Shown piece by piece: positions 54,309 to 63,539 of a DNA stretch of 64,000 bases. Each line of letters begins with the position of its first letter. The stretch's first letter is position 1. The stretch lies in contig CANLOQ010000001.1 in assembly GCA_947492925.1 (NCBI GenBank), forward strand, positions 868,001-932,000. The letters are read 5' to 3'. Under the pieces are notes generated by a model. The model searched no databases and was not told the origin of the DNA. It worked only from the letters and a program-made list of their open reading frames with translations. The translations under genes were made by a program, and so were the position numbers. The stretch is from an uncultured Sulfitobacter sp. (lineage in GTDB: Bacteria > Pseudomonadota > Alphaproteobacteria > Rhodobacterales > Rhodobacteraceae).

Positions 54309-55156
54309 GCCGGTCCTTGCTGGATCGCCGTGCGCTGTTTTCCAGCGCGGCTGCTGCCGCTTTGCTGGCGGCAACGGGTGTTTCGGCGGCGGCTCCGCAA
54401 CGGGGCGGACGTTTGCGCATGGCTTTGTCTGGCGCATCGCGTAATGACACATGGCAGCGCGGTCAGGGCCTTTTCATGCAGGTCGCCCGGCAGGGGCTTG
54501 TTTTTGATACGCTGACAGAGATTGCGGCGGATGGCACGCTGCGCGGTGAGCTGGCGACAGGCTGGACCGCGTCTGACAACGGGCGGATCTGGCATTTTGA
54601 TTTGCGGCGGGATGTGAATTTTCACGATGGCACGCCCTTCACCGCCAACGATGTGGTGGTAAGCGCGGCAGGGTTTGAAGGCGGCACCGTCAAAGCGAAC
54701 GGTTTGCATCAGGTCACTTTCACGCTGCATCACGCGGACCCCGGTTTGCCGATGCTGCTTGCCCAGCCTGAATTCTTCATCGCACCCGCGCATGCGCCGG
54801 ACGCGGGCATCGGCACGGGCCTTTACCGTGTCAAAGATTTTATCCCTGGCCAACGGCTGCTGACGCAGCGCGTTGAGGCTCATTTCAAGGACGGCACAGC
54901 GGGTTGGTTCGATGAGGTCGAACTGACATCAATCCCGTCAGAGCCTGTGCGCGGTCAGGCGTTGGCAGAATATCTGGTCGACGCCGTCGATTTGACCAAG
55001 ATCAGCAATCTAGCAAACCTCAGCGACATTACGTTTCAACCCGACCGCCGCACACCCATGCAGGCGGTTTCAACCCATGTCCTGCAGCCCGCGCGCATCA
55101 GCGATCTGCGCCCGCTGGATAATCTGCGGGCAGCGGAACGGTGGTGGTTCGCCTGA
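54305..55156 (+). CDS. Short SBP_bac_5-type substrate-binding protein
   Basis: A 283-residue protein with an export signal (RRALFSSAAAAALLAATGVSA, Tat-like) followed by the start of a family 5 solute-binding domain: VFDTLTEIAADGTLRGELAT, WHFDLRRDVNFHDGTPFTAN, then GTGLYRVKDF. It is about half the usual length and lacks the C-terminal lobe, although the frame ends cleanly. No permease or ATPase is adjacent. The GTG start overlaps the pip stop, so it may be cotranslated with the proline peptidase. Either a natural short form or a degrading remnant. Confidence 0.75.
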   Translation: MSRSLLDRRALFSSAAAAALLAATGVSAAAPQRGGRLRMALSGASRNDTWQRGQGLFMQVARQGLVFDTLTEIAADGTLRGELATGWTASDNGRIWHFDLRRDVNFHDGTPFTANDVVVSAAGFEGGTVKANGLHQVTFTLHHADPGLPMLLAQPEFFIAPAHAPDAGIGTGLYRVKDFIPGQRLLTQRVEAHFKDGTAGWFDEVELTSIPSEPVRGQALAEYLVDAVDLTKISNLANLSDITFQPDRRTPMQAVSTHVLQPARISDLRPLDNLRAAERWWFA

Positions 55157-55162
55157 ACCCCC

Positions 55163-55191
55163 TTGCAGTTTCACGTATCCCTCCGTATATG
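55163..55191 (+). promoter_or_regulatory. Possible promoter for rimP-nusA-infB
   Basis: TTGCAG (55163-55168) and TATATG (55186-55191) with 17-bp spacing, just after the substrate-binding protein gene and before a hairpin terminator. Confidence 0.35.
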
Positions 55192-55245
55192 CCCCTCAAC
55201 AGCGGCGCGTTCGGGTCCAAACCAGACGCTCCACCGATCTAACCG

Positions 55246-55269
55246 AACGGGCCGCGCGCCCGTTTTTTT
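55246..55269 (+). terminator. Intrinsic terminator (possible attenuator) before rimP
   Basis: AACGGGC (55246-55252) pairs with GCCCGTT (55258-55264), followed by T residues to 55269, 28 bp before the rimP ATG. It may terminate the pip operon or act on the rimP leader. Confidence 0.75.
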
Positions 55270-55296
55270 GTGTCTGCTCACATCTGTCAGGAAACC

Positions 55297-55875
55297 ATGA
55301 CCAACGACCTTATCGCCAAAGCCGCCATTGACCGACGCATGGCCGAGATCATCACACCGGTGATCGAGGATATGGGGTTTGAGTTGGTGCGCGTGCGGCT
55401 GATGTCGGGCAAGGAAACGATCCTTCAGATCATGGCGGACAAGCCAGATGGCGGCATCGAAGTGGACGATCTTGCGCTGATCAATCAGGCGCTGGGCGCG
55501 GTGCTGGATGTCGAGGATCCGATCCTTGAGGAATACACGCTTGAAGTGTCGTCACCCGGCATCGACCGCCCGCTGACACGGCTCAAGGATTTCGACATGT
55601 TCGAAGGCTATGAAGCCAAGATCGAGACCGAGGAACTGATCGACGGGCGCCGCCGGTTCAAGGGTGAACTGGCAGGCATCGAGGGCGACGAAGTGCTGAT
55701 CAACGTGGCCGAGGGCACTGTTGGTCTGAAATTCGACTGGCTGTCTGACGCCAAACTGGTGCTGACCGACGAACTGATCACCGAAATGCTGCGCCAGCGC
55801 AAAGCGGCGGGCGTGATTGACGAAGACAAATTCGATGAGATTGAGACCGAAGGGTCTGATGAGGGAGAAAACTAA
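55297..55875 (+). CDS. rimP: RimP, 30S ribosome maturation factor
   Basis: Assists 30S assembly. The 192-residue product has the N-terminal RimP domain ([20 protein letters not shown], with the [10 protein letters not shown] motif near residue 90) and an acidic tail. AGGA precedes ATG 55297. It is the first gene of rimP-nusA-ylxR-infB, and its stop overlaps the nusA ATG by one base (TAATG). Confidence 0.96.
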   Translation: MTNDLIAKAAIDRRMAEIITPVIEDMGFELVRVRLMSGKETILQIMADKPDGGIEVDDLALINQALGAVLDVEDPILEEYTLEVSSPGIDRPLTRLKDFDMFEGYEAKIETEELIDGRRRFKGELAGIEGDEVLINVAEGTVGLKFDWLSDAKLVLTDELITEMLRQRKAAGVIDEDKFDEIETEGSDEGEN

Positions 55876-57488
55876 TGGCCATTACATCCGCCAACCAGCT
55901 TGAGCTTTTGCAAACCGCCGAGGCCGTGGCCCGCGAAAAGATGATCGACCCGGCGCTGGTCATCGAAGCGATGGAAGAATCGCTCGCCCGTGCGGCCAAG
56001 TCGCGTTACGGCGCGGAAATGGACATTCGTGTCAGCATCGACCGCAAAACGGGCCGCGCGACGTTTACCCGTGTGCGTACCGTGGTCGAGGATGAAGAGC
56101 TTGAGAATTATCAGGCGGAATTTACCGTCGAGCAGGCCAAGCAGTACATGGAAAATCCTGCCGTGGGCGATACTTTCTCCGAGGAAGTGCCACCGGTCGA
56201 GATGGGCCGCATCGCCGCGCAATCTGCCAAACAGGTGATCCTGCAAAAGGTGCGCGAAGCCGAGCGGGATCGTCAGTTCGAGGAATTCAAGGACCGCGCG
56301 GGTACGATCATTAACGGTCTGGTCAAGCGCGAGGAATACGGCAACGTCATCGTCGATGTGGGTGCTGGTGAAGCAATCCTGCGTCGCAACGAGAAGATTG
56401 GCCGCGAATCCTACCGCCCCAATGACCGTATCCGCGTCTACATCAAGGACGTACGCCGAGAGCAGCGCGGACCGCAAATTTTCCTGAGCCGTACCGCGCC
56501 GGAATTCATGGCCGAGCTGTTCAAGATGGAAGTGCCAGAGATTTATGATGGCATCATCGAAATCAAGGCCGTTGCCCGCGATCCCGGTTCGCGCGCCAAA
56601 ATTGCCGTGATTTCCTATGATGGGTCGATTGACCCGGTGGGTGCCTGTGTGGGTATGCGCGGCAGCCGTGTGCAGGCGGTGGTGAACGAGCTTCAGGGCG
56701 AGAAAATCGACATCATTCCGTGGAACGAAGACCAGCCGACGTTCCTTGTGAACGCGTTGCAGCCTGCGGAAGTCAGCAAGGTGGTTCTGGACGAGGAAGC
56801 GGGCAAGATCGAAGTTGTCGTGCCCGAAGAGCAGTTGAGCCTTGCCATCGGTCGCCGTGGTCAGAACGTGCGTCTGGCCAGCCAGCTGACGAACCTCGAC
56901 ATCGACATCATGACGGAAGAGCAGGAAAGCCAGCGCCGTCAGGCCGAATTCGAGCAGCGCACAAAGCTGTTCATGGACACGCTTGATCTGGACGAATTCT
57001 TTGCACAGCTTCTGGTGGCCGAAGGCTTCACCAACCTTGAGGAGGTCGCCTACGTCGAACTGGACGAACTTCTGGTCATTGACGGCGTGGACGAAGACAC
57101 CGCCAACGAATTGCAGGCCCGTGCCCGCGACGTGCTGGAAGCACAGAACAAGGCAGCGCTTGAGGCGGCCCGTGCGCTGGGCGTTGAGGACAGCCTTATT
57201 GAATTTGAGGGTCTGACACCCCAGATGATTGAAGCGCTGGCAAAGGACGGCGTGAAAACGCTGGAAGATTTCGCCACCTGTGCGGATTGGGAGCTGGCCG
57301 GTGGCTGGACAACCGTGGATGGCGAGCGCGTGAAAGACGACGGATCGCTTGAGCCGTTCGAGATTACGCTGGAAGAAGCACAAGACATGATCATGACCGC
57401 ACGTGTCATGCTGGGCTGGGTCGATCCCGCCGAGCTTGAGGCAGAAGCCGAAGAAGAAGGCACAGAAGAACAGGAGGTCGAGGCCTGA
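55875..57488 (+). CDS. nusA: NusA, transcription elongation/termination factor
   Basis: Binds RNA polymerase and nascent RNA. The 537-residue protein has the N-terminal polymerase-binding domain, S1 domain (about 135-200), KH1 and KH2 (the CVGMRGSRVQAVVNELQGEK loop near 255 and the IGRRGQNVRLA loop near 325) and two acidic C-terminal repeats. The C-terminus is very acidic. The stop codon lies inside a perfect palindrome that precedes ylxR. Confidence 0.97.
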   Translation: MAITSANQLELLQTAEAVAREKMIDPALVIEAMEESLARAAKSRYGAEMDIRVSIDRKTGRATFTRVRTVVEDEELENYQAEFTVEQAKQYMENPAVGDTFSEEVPPVEMGRIAAQSAKQVILQKVREAERDRQFEEFKDRAGTIINGLVKREEYGNVIVDVGAGEAILRRNEKIGRESYRPNDRIRVYIKDVRREQRGPQIFLSRTAPEFMAELFKMEVPEIYDGIIEIKAVARDPGSRAKIAVISYDGSIDPVGACVGMRGSRVQAVVNELQGEKIDIIPWNEDQPTFLVNALQPAEVSKVVLDEEAGKIEVVVPEEQLSLAIGRRGQNVRLASQLTNLDIDIMTEEQESQRRQAEFEQRTKLFMDTLDLDEFFAQLLVAEGFTNLEEVAYVELDELLVIDGVDEDTANELQARARDVLEAQNKAALEAARALGVEDSLIEFEGLTPQMIEALAKDGVKTLEDFATCADWELAGGWTTVDGERVKDDGSLEPFEITLEEAQDMIMTARVMLGWVDPAELEAEAEEEGTEEQEVEA

Positions 57489-57500
57489 TTTCAGGCCTCG
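57479..57500. promoter_or_regulatory. Perfect palindrome between nusA and ylxR
   Basis: CGAGGCCTGA (57479-57488) and TCAGGCCTCG (57491-57500) with a 2-bp centre; the nusA TGA is the end of the left arm. As RNA it would make a tight hairpin 11 nt before the ylxR ATG. No T-tract. Confidence 0.45.
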
Positions 57501-57510
57501 GGTTTACCTG

Positions 57511-58131
57511 ATGGGTCGCGGTGGCGCCTCAAAAGACCGCAGCGACGGTCCTGACCGCAAGTGCATTGCCACGGGCGAGGTGCAACCTAAATTTGGGTTG
57601 GTCCGGTTCGTGATAGGCCCGGACAACCAGATTGTGCCGGATGTTTTGGGGAAATTGCCGGGACGTGGTATATATGTGTCTTCTGACCGCGCAGCGATTG
57701 AACTGGCGGTCAAGAAAAAGCTTTTCAGCCGCGGGGCCAAAATGCAGGTCAGCGTGCCGGAGGGACTTGCCGATGAGGTCGAGCGGCAGTTGGCGCGCCG
57801 GGTGGTTGACCTGATCTCATTGCAACGCAAGGGCGGTCGTGCCGTTGCGGGGTATGAAAAGGTCAAAAGCTGGCTACAGACGGAAGAAGCCGAAGTCTTG
57901 ATTCAGGCCAGCGATGGATCGGGACGCGGGAAATCGAAACTGAGCACGCCGCACTATGGCCATTACATTGGTATACTGACGGCGGATGAATTGGGTTTGG
58001 CATTCGGACGCCAAACTGTGATACATGGGGCGCTCGCCTCTGGTGGACTCACTCTGCGTGTTGTAGAGGAAGCCCAAAGACTTAAAGGCGTGCGCAAAAA
58101 CGAGGACGGCAACGGCCGTTCGAAAGGATAG
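57511..58131 (+). CDS. ylxR: YlxR (DUF448) protein with C-terminal L7Ae-like domain
   Basis: A 206-residue nucleic-acid-binding protein. The first half is the YlxR domain (RKCIATGEVQPKFGLVRFV, then GRGIYVSSDRAAIELAVKK), a fold that in Bacillus and others modulates RNase P. The second half (about 110-206, EEAEVLIQASDGSGRGKSKL and the later TADELGLAFGR) resembles the L7Ae/L30e fold known as a fusion in alphaproteobacteria. ATG 57511 is chosen from the YlxR start and has no clean ribosome site because of the upstream palindrome. Confidence 0.9.
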   Translation: MGRGGASKDRSDGPDRKCIATGEVQPKFGLVRFVIGPDNQIVPDVLGKLPGRGIYVSSDRAAIELAVKKKLFSRGAKMQVSVPEGLADEVERQLARRVVDLISLQRKGGRAVAGYEKVKSWLQTEEAEVLIQASDGSGRGKSKLSTPHYGHYIGILTADELGLAFGRQTVIHGALASGGLTLRVVEEAQRLKGVRKNEDGNGRSKG

Positions 58132-58140
58132 ACGAGCTTC

Positions 58141-60603
58141 ATGAGCGATAACGAAGGCAGAAAAACACTGGGTCTGGGCGGTTCGCGCCCCAGCAACGTC
58201 AAGCAAAGCTTCAGCCACGGACGTACAAAAAACGTCGTGGTAGAAACAAAGCGCAAGCGTGTTGTTGTACCCAAGCCGGGCGGGCAGAAGCCTACGGGAC
58301 CGGGCGCCGGTCCTGTTGGTGATCCGTCCAAACGTCCTGCGGGCATCACCGATGCCGAAATGGATCGCCGGTTAAAGGCGGTGCAGGCCGCCAAAGCACG
58401 CGAGGCCGAAGAGGCCGCTGCACGCGAAGCCGAGGAAAAGGCCCGCGCCGAGGAGCGTGAGCGCCGCCGGGCCGAGATTGAAGCCAAGGAACAAGAAGAC
58501 CGCGAGCGCGAGGAAAGCCTCAAGGCGAAGGCCGAGGAGGAGGAACGCGCCAAACAGGCTGCTGTTGCCGCCGCTCAAGCCGCCGCTGCCCCGGCAGAAC
58601 CTGCCGCCGCGCGTCCTGCGCCGAACAAGACGGCACCCGCTCCTGCTGCACGCAAGACGGACCGTGACCGCGAAGAAACAAACAAAAAGAACCGCACAGA
58701 TGACCGCCGTTCCGGCAAGCTGACCGTGAATCAGGCGCTTGCGGGCCGCGAAGGTGGCCGCCAGCGTTCGATGGCGCAGATGAAGCGCAAGCAGGAGCGT
58801 GCACGTCAGAAGGCGATGGGCGGCAATGTCGAGCGTGAAAAGATCATCCGCAACGTCAATCTGCCCCCGGCGATTGTCGTGTCCGAACTGGCCGCGCGTA
58901 TGGCCGAGAAGACAGGCGCGGTGGTCAAGGCGCTGATGAACAACGGCATGATGGTGACACAGAACGAAACCATTGATGCGGACACAGCCGAGCTGATCAT
59001 CGAAGAGTTTGGCCACAAGGTTGTGCGTGTTTCCGACGCCGACGTTGAGGATGTGATCAAAGAGATTGAAGATGATCCGAAAGATCTGGTGGGTCGTCCA
59101 CCGGTCATCACGATCATGGGTCACGTTGACCACGGCAAGACATCCCTGCTGGACGCAATTCGCAACGCCAAGGTTGTTGCGGGCGAGGCGGGCGGCATCA
59201 CGCAGCACATCGGCGCCTATCAGGTGACAACCGATGGCGGGCAGGTTCTGTCGTTCCTCGATACACCGGGCCACGCTGCCTTTACCTCCATGCGGTCGCG
59301 CGGTGCGCAGGTGACGGATATTGTTGTTCTGGTGGTCGCGGCGGATGACGCCGTGATGCCCCAGACGATTGAGGCGATTAACCACGCCAAGGCGGCTGAA
59401 GTGCCGATGATCGTTGCCATTAACAAGATTGACCGCCCTGCGGCCGATCCTGACAAGGTGCGTACGGATTTGCTTCAGCACGAAGTGATCGTTGAGAAAA
59501 TGTCGGGCGATGTGCAGGACGTCGAAGTGTCTGCAATAACCGGACAGGGCCTTGATGAGCTGCTTGAAGCCATCGCGCTGCAGGCGGAAATTCTTGAACT
59601 GAAAGCAAACCCCGATCGCGCCGCCGTTGGTGCCGTGATTGAAGCGCAGCTTGACGTGGGCCGTGGCCCCGTGGCGACGGTTCTGGTTCAGAACGGTACG
59701 CTGCGTCAGGGTGATATCTTCGTTGTGGGTGAGCAGTACGGTAAGGTTCGTGCGCTGATCGACGATCAGGGCAACCGCGTGAAAGAAGCCGGTCCGTCAG
59801 TTCCGGTTGAGGTTCTGGGCCTGAATGGCACACCCGAAGCAGGTGACGTTCTGAACGTGACCGACACCGAAGCGCAGGCGCGTGAGATTGCGGATTACCG
59901 TGAGAAAGCGGCCAAAGACAAACGCGCCGCGGCGGGTGCGGCGACAACGCTTGAACAGCTGATGGCGAATGCCAAGGCGGATGAAGACGTTTCCGAACTG
60001 CCGATTCTGGTCAAGGCCGACGTGCAGGGTTCTGCCGAAGCCATCGTGCAAGCGATGGAGAAAATCGGCAACGACGAGGTGCGCGTGCGCGTCCTGCACT
60101 CCGGTGTCGGGGCGATCACGGAAACCGATGTGGGTCTTGCCGAAGCGTCCGGCGCGCCGATCATGGGCTTTAACGTGCGTGCAAATGCATCCGCCCGGAA
60201 CACGGCAAACCAGAAGGGCGTCGAGATTCGCTATTACTCGGTCATCTACGATTTGGTCGACGATGTGAAAGCGGCGGCCTCCGGTCTGCTGAGCAATGAG
60301 ATCAAAGAGAACTTCATTGGCTACGCGACGATCAAAGAGGTGTTCAAGGTCACTGGCGTCGGCAAAGTTGCCGGTTGTCTGGTTACTGAAGGCGTCGCGC
60401 GCCGCTCTGCCGGTGTGCGTTTGCTGCGCGACAACGTGGTGATCCACGAAGGCACCCTCAAGACGCTCAAGCGTTTCAAGGACGAGGTGCCAGAAGTGCA
60501 GTCCGGTCAGGAATGCGGCATGGCGTTTGAGAACTACGATGATATTCGCCCGGATGACGTGATCGAAATCTTCGAGCGTGAAGAGGTCACGCGCACGCTG
60601 TAA
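58141..60603 (+). CDS. infB: InfB, translation initiation factor IF-2
   Basis: GTPase that brings initiator tRNA to the 30S subunit. The 820-residue protein has a long charged N-terminal region (about 60-210, mostly Glu/Arg/Ala repeats), then the G domain with [15 protein letters not shown] (about 327-341), DTPGHAAF and NKID, and the C-terminal domains with [13 protein letters not shown]. It ends at a strong terminator. The ylxR stop is 9 bp upstream, so it belongs to the rimP operon. Confidence 0.98.
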   Translation: MSDNEGRKTLGLGGSRPSNVKQSFSHGRTKNVVVETKRKRVVVPKPGGQKPTGPGAGPVGDPSKRPAGITDAEMDRRLKAVQAAKAREAEEAAAREAEEKARAEERERRRAEIEAKEQEDREREESLKAKAEEEERAKQAAVAAAQAAAAPAEPAAARPAPNKTAPAPAARKTDRDREETNKKNRTDDRRSGKLTVNQALAGREGGRQRSMAQMKRKQERARQKAMGGNVEREKIIRNVNLPPAIVVSELAARMAEKTGAVVKALMNNGMMVTQNETIDADTAELIIEEFGHKVVRVSDADVEDVIKEIEDDPKDLVGRPPVITIMGHVDHGKTSLLDAIRNAKVVAGEAGGITQHIGAYQVTTDGGQVLSFLDTPGHAAFTSMRSRGAQVTDIVVLVVAADDAVMPQTIEAINHAKAAEVPMIVAINKIDRPAADPDKVRTDLLQHEVIVEKMSGDVQDVEVSAITGQGLDELLEAIALQAEILELKANPDRAAVGAVIEAQLDVGRGPVATVLVQNGTLRQGDIFVVGEQYGKVRALIDDQGNRVKEAGPSVPVEVLGLNGTPEAGDVLNVTDTEAQAREIADYREKAAKDKRAAAGAATTLEQLMANAKADEDVSELPILVKADVQGSAEAIVQAMEKIGNDEVRVRVLHSGVGAITETDVGLAEASGAPIMGFNVRANASARNTANQKGVEIRYYSVIYDLVDDVKAAASGLLSNEIKENFIGYATIKEVFKVTGVGKVAGCLVTEGVARRSAGVRLLRDNVVIHEGTLKTLKRFKDEVPEVQSGQECGMAFENYDDIRPDDVIEIFEREEVTRTL

Positions 60604-60625
60604 CGGCGCGGTCTGAACAGATACG

Positions 60626-60660
60626 AAAAAAGGGGCTGCGGATGCGGCCCCTTTTCTTTT
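60626..60660 (+). terminator. Terminator of the rimP-infB operon
   Basis: GGGGCTGC and GCGGCCCC (with one G-U pair) around a GGAT loop, flanked by A runs upstream and T runs downstream (60626-60660). Confidence 0.9.
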
Positions 60661-60741
60661 CGACAGTGGTGTTGGCTACGGTTCTTTTCGAATTCAGATG
60701 ATCGTGGTCCTAGAAGCGTCCGAATGCGCCAAGGTCCAGCC

Positions 60742-60876
60742 TTAGTTTTTGCGGCTTACTGGTGTGCCAGCGTAAACAGTATCGTCCACTTTGACAGCGA
60801 CCCGGCCATCGGCCAGATCTTTAACAAAGATACCTTGAACGGACACACAGGATCCAAGCGTGATTGTACGCAGCAT
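60742..60876 (-). CDS. 44-residue protein of unknown function
   Basis: A tiny frame on the minus strand, starting LRTITLGSCVSVQGIFVKD and ending PVSRKN. It is supported by a GGGGAG ribosome site with 8-9 nt spacing, a beta-strand-like pattern (alternating hydrophobics with Gly and Asp turns: GRVAVKVDDTVYAGTPV), and correct codon usage. I recognise no family with a known function; it seems a small basic, single-domain protein. It lies between infB (convergent) and mutT (same strand, 120 bp upstream of it). Confidence 0.6.
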   Translation of the reverse strand: MLRTITLGSCVSVQGIFVKDLADGRVAVKVDDTVYAGTPVSRKN

Positions 60877-60996
60877 ATTCTCTCTCCCCAGACAGTGGGG
60901 ATAACATAATAAACAATTCGTGAAGACGCTAGGGATTGTTTCTGCATGCGCGAAAATTCACTTAAAAATTAGGCAACATCCCGGAAACCGCTGATA

Positions 60997-61395
60997 TCAA
61001 AGCCAATCGCGCAGAATTGGGATCAACGGCACATCCGCTGCGGGCATGGGATAATTGCGCAGGTCTTTGGCGTGTACCCATTTCAACGCCTGATTCTCTT
61101 TCGACATTGGGGTGCCTTCCCATTTGCGGCAGGCGAAAAGTGGCATCAGCAGATGGAAATCATCGTAGCTGTGGCTGGCAAACGTCAGGGGGGCAAGGCA
61201 CGATGCCCAGGTGTTAACCCCCAATTCCTCTTCCAACTCGCGGATCAACGCCGCCTCCGGCGTTTCGCCGGTCTCTACCTTACCGCCGGGAAATTCCCAT
61301 AGCCCTGCCATAGATTTTCCTTCGGGCCGTTGCGCCAGAAGGATGCGCCCGTCTACGTCAATCAAGGCCACAGCCGAGACCAGGACCACCTTCAC
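60997..61395 (-). CDS. mutT: MutT, 8-oxo-dGTP diphosphatase
   Basis: Removes oxidised GTP/dGTP from the nucleotide pool. The 132-residue NUDIX protein has LLAQRPEGKSMAGLWEFPGG followed by a canonical NUDIX box (KVETGETPEAALIRELEEEL, then GV), and the C-terminal WVHAKDL strand. The start overlaps the argJ stop by 4 bp. It is the last gene of ppi-argJ-mutT. Confidence 0.93.
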   Translation of the reverse strand: MKVVLVSAVALIDVDGRILLAQRPEGKSMAGLWEFPGGKVETGETPEAALIRELEEELGVNTWASCLAPLTFASHSYDDFHLLMPLFACRKWEGTPMSKENQALKWVHAKDLRNYPMPAADVPLIPILRDWL

Positions 61396-62618
61396 GAACG
61401 GTAGTCCGCGTTGATGTCGATGTAGCCGTGGGTCAGATCGCAGGTCCAGACTGTTGCGGTGCCCGTGCCCAGCCCAATCTCTACGCTGATGCAGATCTCA
61501 TCGCCCTTCATATGCGCGGCGGCGTCTTCCTCGGAATAGTCTTCGGCGCGCCAGCCGTCCCTGGCCACAACCACATCGCCAAACCGGATGCCCAGCAGAT
61601 CACGGTCCGCTGGTGCGCCGGATTTGCCGATGGCCATGACGATGCGGCCCCAGTTGGCATCTTCTCCGGCGATGGCTGTCTTGACCAATGGTGAATTGGC
61701 GATGGCCAGCCCATGCGTGCGCGCATCGGCGTCAGTTGTCGCGCCTGTAACGGTAACCTCGACAAACTTCGTGGCACCTTCGCCATCGCGCACAACAAGG
61801 TGGGCCAGCTCAAGCATGATGCCGTGTAACGCATCGGCAAAAGCCGGGTTGTCTGTCGCATCAACGCCTGAGGCCCCCGTTGCCGCAACGATCAGCGTGT
61901 CCGAAGTTGACGTATCGCTATCGACAGTAATGCAGTTGAACGTCGTGTCGGTTTGCGCCGAAACAAGGCTTTGCAATGCGTCCTGATCCACTACCGCGTC
62001 GGTGAAGATGTAAACCAGCATGGTGGCCATATCCGGCGCGATCATGCCTGATCCTTTGGCGATACCCGCGATTGAAACGGTTTTTCCACCGATCTCGACA
62101 GTCGCACATGCGCCCTTGGGATAGGTATCCGTCGTCATGATGGCCTTGGCCGCGTCGGCCATGCCGTTCGCGCTGGCCTGTGCCTGCACATCTGCGATGA
62201 CCGATGTAACGCGGTCAAAAGGCAGGGGTTCCCCAATCACACCGGTGGAAGACGTGAAAACACGGTCCTGCGGCACGCCCGTCGCCTCTGAAACGGCGCG
62301 CGTGATCTGCCCAACGGCCTCGACACCCTTGCGCCCGGTAAAGGCGTTGGCGTTGCCGGAATTCACCACGATCGCCGCTCCCTCATCGGACGGACGCCCT
62401 ATCTTGCTTTGGCAGTCCAGAACCGGTGCGGAACGTGTGGCGGATTTCGTAAAGGTGCCCGCAACAGCGGTGCCCGGATCAAGCAGCGCCAGCATCACAT
62501 CAGTGCGGCCCTGATACTTTACCCCTGCCGCCGCTGTTCCAAACCGAACACCGTCGATGACGGGCAGGTCGGGAAAGGCAGCGGGGGCCAGAGGCGAAAC
62601 AGATGTAATCTTGGCCAA
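61392..62618 (-). CDS. argJ: ArgJ, bifunctional ornithine acetyltransferase / N-acetylglutamate synthase
   Basis: Recycles the acetyl group in arginine synthesis. The 408-residue protein has AFPDLPVIDGVRFGTAAAGV near the N-terminus, the autocleavage site KGSGMIAPDMATML (cleavage before the Thr of the ATM motif, giving alpha and beta chains) and a C-terminal domain ending INADYRS. The start is TTG at 62618, 5 nt after the parvulin stop, with GGAG 7 nt upstream, and matches the MAKI-type N-terminus; in-frame ATG 62753 is not plausible. Downstream coupling with mutT. Confidence 0.95.
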   Translation of the reverse strand: MAKITSVSPLAPAAFPDLPVIDGVRFGTAAAGVKYQGRTDVMLALLDPGTAVAGTFTKSATRSAPVLDCQSKIGRPSDEGAAIVVNSGNANAFTGRKGVEAVGQITRAVSEATGVPQDRVFTSSTGVIGEPLPFDRVTSVIADVQAQASANGMADAAKAIMTTDTYPKGACATVEIGGKTVSIAGIAKGSGMIAPDMATMLVYIFTDAVVDQDALQSLVSAQTDTTFNCITVDSDTSTSDTLIVAATGASGVDATDNPAFADALHGIMLELAHLVVRDGEGATKFVEVTVTGATTDADARTHGLAIANSPLVKTAIAGEDANWGRIVMAIGKSGAPADRDLLGIRFGDVVVARDGWRAEDYSEEDAAAHMKGDEICISVEIGLGTGTATVWTCDLTHGYIDINADYRS

Positions 62619-62622
62619 CGGC

Positions 62623-63471
62623 TTACTCCAGCCAGTCGATGTTTTTGAGCAAGGTCGGATCAATGCCTTCCGCTGCACTGCGGTCCACTTCGGCTGCGGC
62701 GGTGATTTCCTCGATTGTGCTTTGCACGACGGTTTGACGGATTTGCAGTTCAAGCTCTTCGCGCACCTCGTCCAACTCGGGCGCTTTGGTCTTGCGGGTC
62801 TCGTTCAGCTTGATCACGTGCCAGCCAAACTGTGTCTGTACCGGGTCAGACACTGCGCCCGGCTCCATTTCAACCACGGCAGCTTCGAACGTGGGCACCA
62901 TCATCCCGGCACCAAACCACCCCAGTGAACCGCCGCCGGGGCCGGACGGACCGGTCGATTTTTCGCGCGCCAGCTCGGCAAAATCGGCCCCGTTGTCCAG
63001 CTCTTCTTTCAGGGCCTTCGCCTCATCTTCTGTTTCGACCAGAATATGCGATGCGTTGTACTCCTCGCCTGCGTCTGCCTCGGCGTATTGGGCATCGTAA
63101 GCGGCCTGCAATGCGTCTTCGTCCACAGGCGTCGCCATCACGCCCTCGATCACCTCACCGGCGATCAGTGACCGGGTTTCATTTTCAATCGACAGGGTCA
63201 CGCGGGCGGGTGCTTCGCCTTCAAAGGTGTCGGCAAGGGCGGTCTGTTGCACCAGTTGATCCAGAATACCGGTAAACAGCACCTCATCGGGAAGCTGCTG
63301 ATACTGCTCGGGCAGAGTGGCGCGTGCCACAATCATATGGCCCAGCGTGATGTCGGTGCCGTTGACCGTTGCCACAACGGTATCAAGGCCCGGTTCGTCC
63401 TGCGCGGCGACCGGCAGGGCAAGTGAAGCAGCAAGCGCCACGGACGCCAGAAATGTGAGGGGTTTTTGCAT
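62623..63471 (-). CDS. Parvulin-type peptidyl-prolyl isomerase, exported
   Basis: A 282-residue periplasmic foldase. Sec signal KPLTFLASVALAASLALPVAA (cleavage after AQ), an N-terminal chaperone-like helical part, then a parvulin domain (about 135-235) with NASHILVETEDEA, GGSLGWFGAGMMVPTFE and TQFGWHVIKL. It resembles PrsA/SurA-like enzymes that help outer-membrane protein folding. It is first in ppi-argJ-mutT and divergent from secA, a common pairing in this class. Confidence 0.92.
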   Translation of the reverse strand: MQKPLTFLASVALAASLALPVAAQDEPGLDTVVATVNGTDITLGHMIVARATLPEQYQQLPDEVLFTGILDQLVQQTALADTFEGEAPARVTLSIENETRSLIAGEVIEGVMATPVDEDALQAAYDAQYAEADAGEEYNASHILVETEDEAKALKEELDNGADFAELAREKSTGPSGPGGGSLGWFGAGMMVPTFEAAVVEMEPGAVSDPVQTQFGWHVIKLNETRKTKAPELDEVREELELQIRQTVVQSTIEEITAAAEVDRSAAEGIDPTLLKNIDWLE

Positions 63472-63510
63472 GGATCGTCCTATCGTTAAGCCCTGTCAGG
63501 GGCTGCTACA

Positions 63511-63539
63511 TTGACAGCCTATGGTGCGGCCCTTACATC
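63511..63539 (+). promoter_or_regulatory. Possible sigma-70 promoter for secA
   Basis: A perfect TTGACA (63511-63516) with a weak TACATC (63534-63539) at 17-bp spacing. A small palindrome CGCCCTAAAGGGCG (63539-63552) falls at the predicted start. Confidence 0.4.

Noticed and set aside
55205-55245. tRNA-like tail (TTCGGGTCCAAACC and ACGCTCCACC) upstream of rimP, where E. coli has a tRNA-fMet gene
   Set aside because: No matching acceptor 5' half, D-arm or anticodon arm is present; arms do not pair.
55872-57383. Long open frame (503 codons) antisense to nusA
   Set aside because: It lies entirely opposite a certain gene; its His/Leu/Phe-rich composition is the mirror of nusA codon bias. No ribosome site or family motif.
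58372-59481. Open frame of 369 codons antisense to infB
   Set aside because: It is a shadow of the infB coding sequence, dominated by His/Arg/Leu; no recognisable domain.
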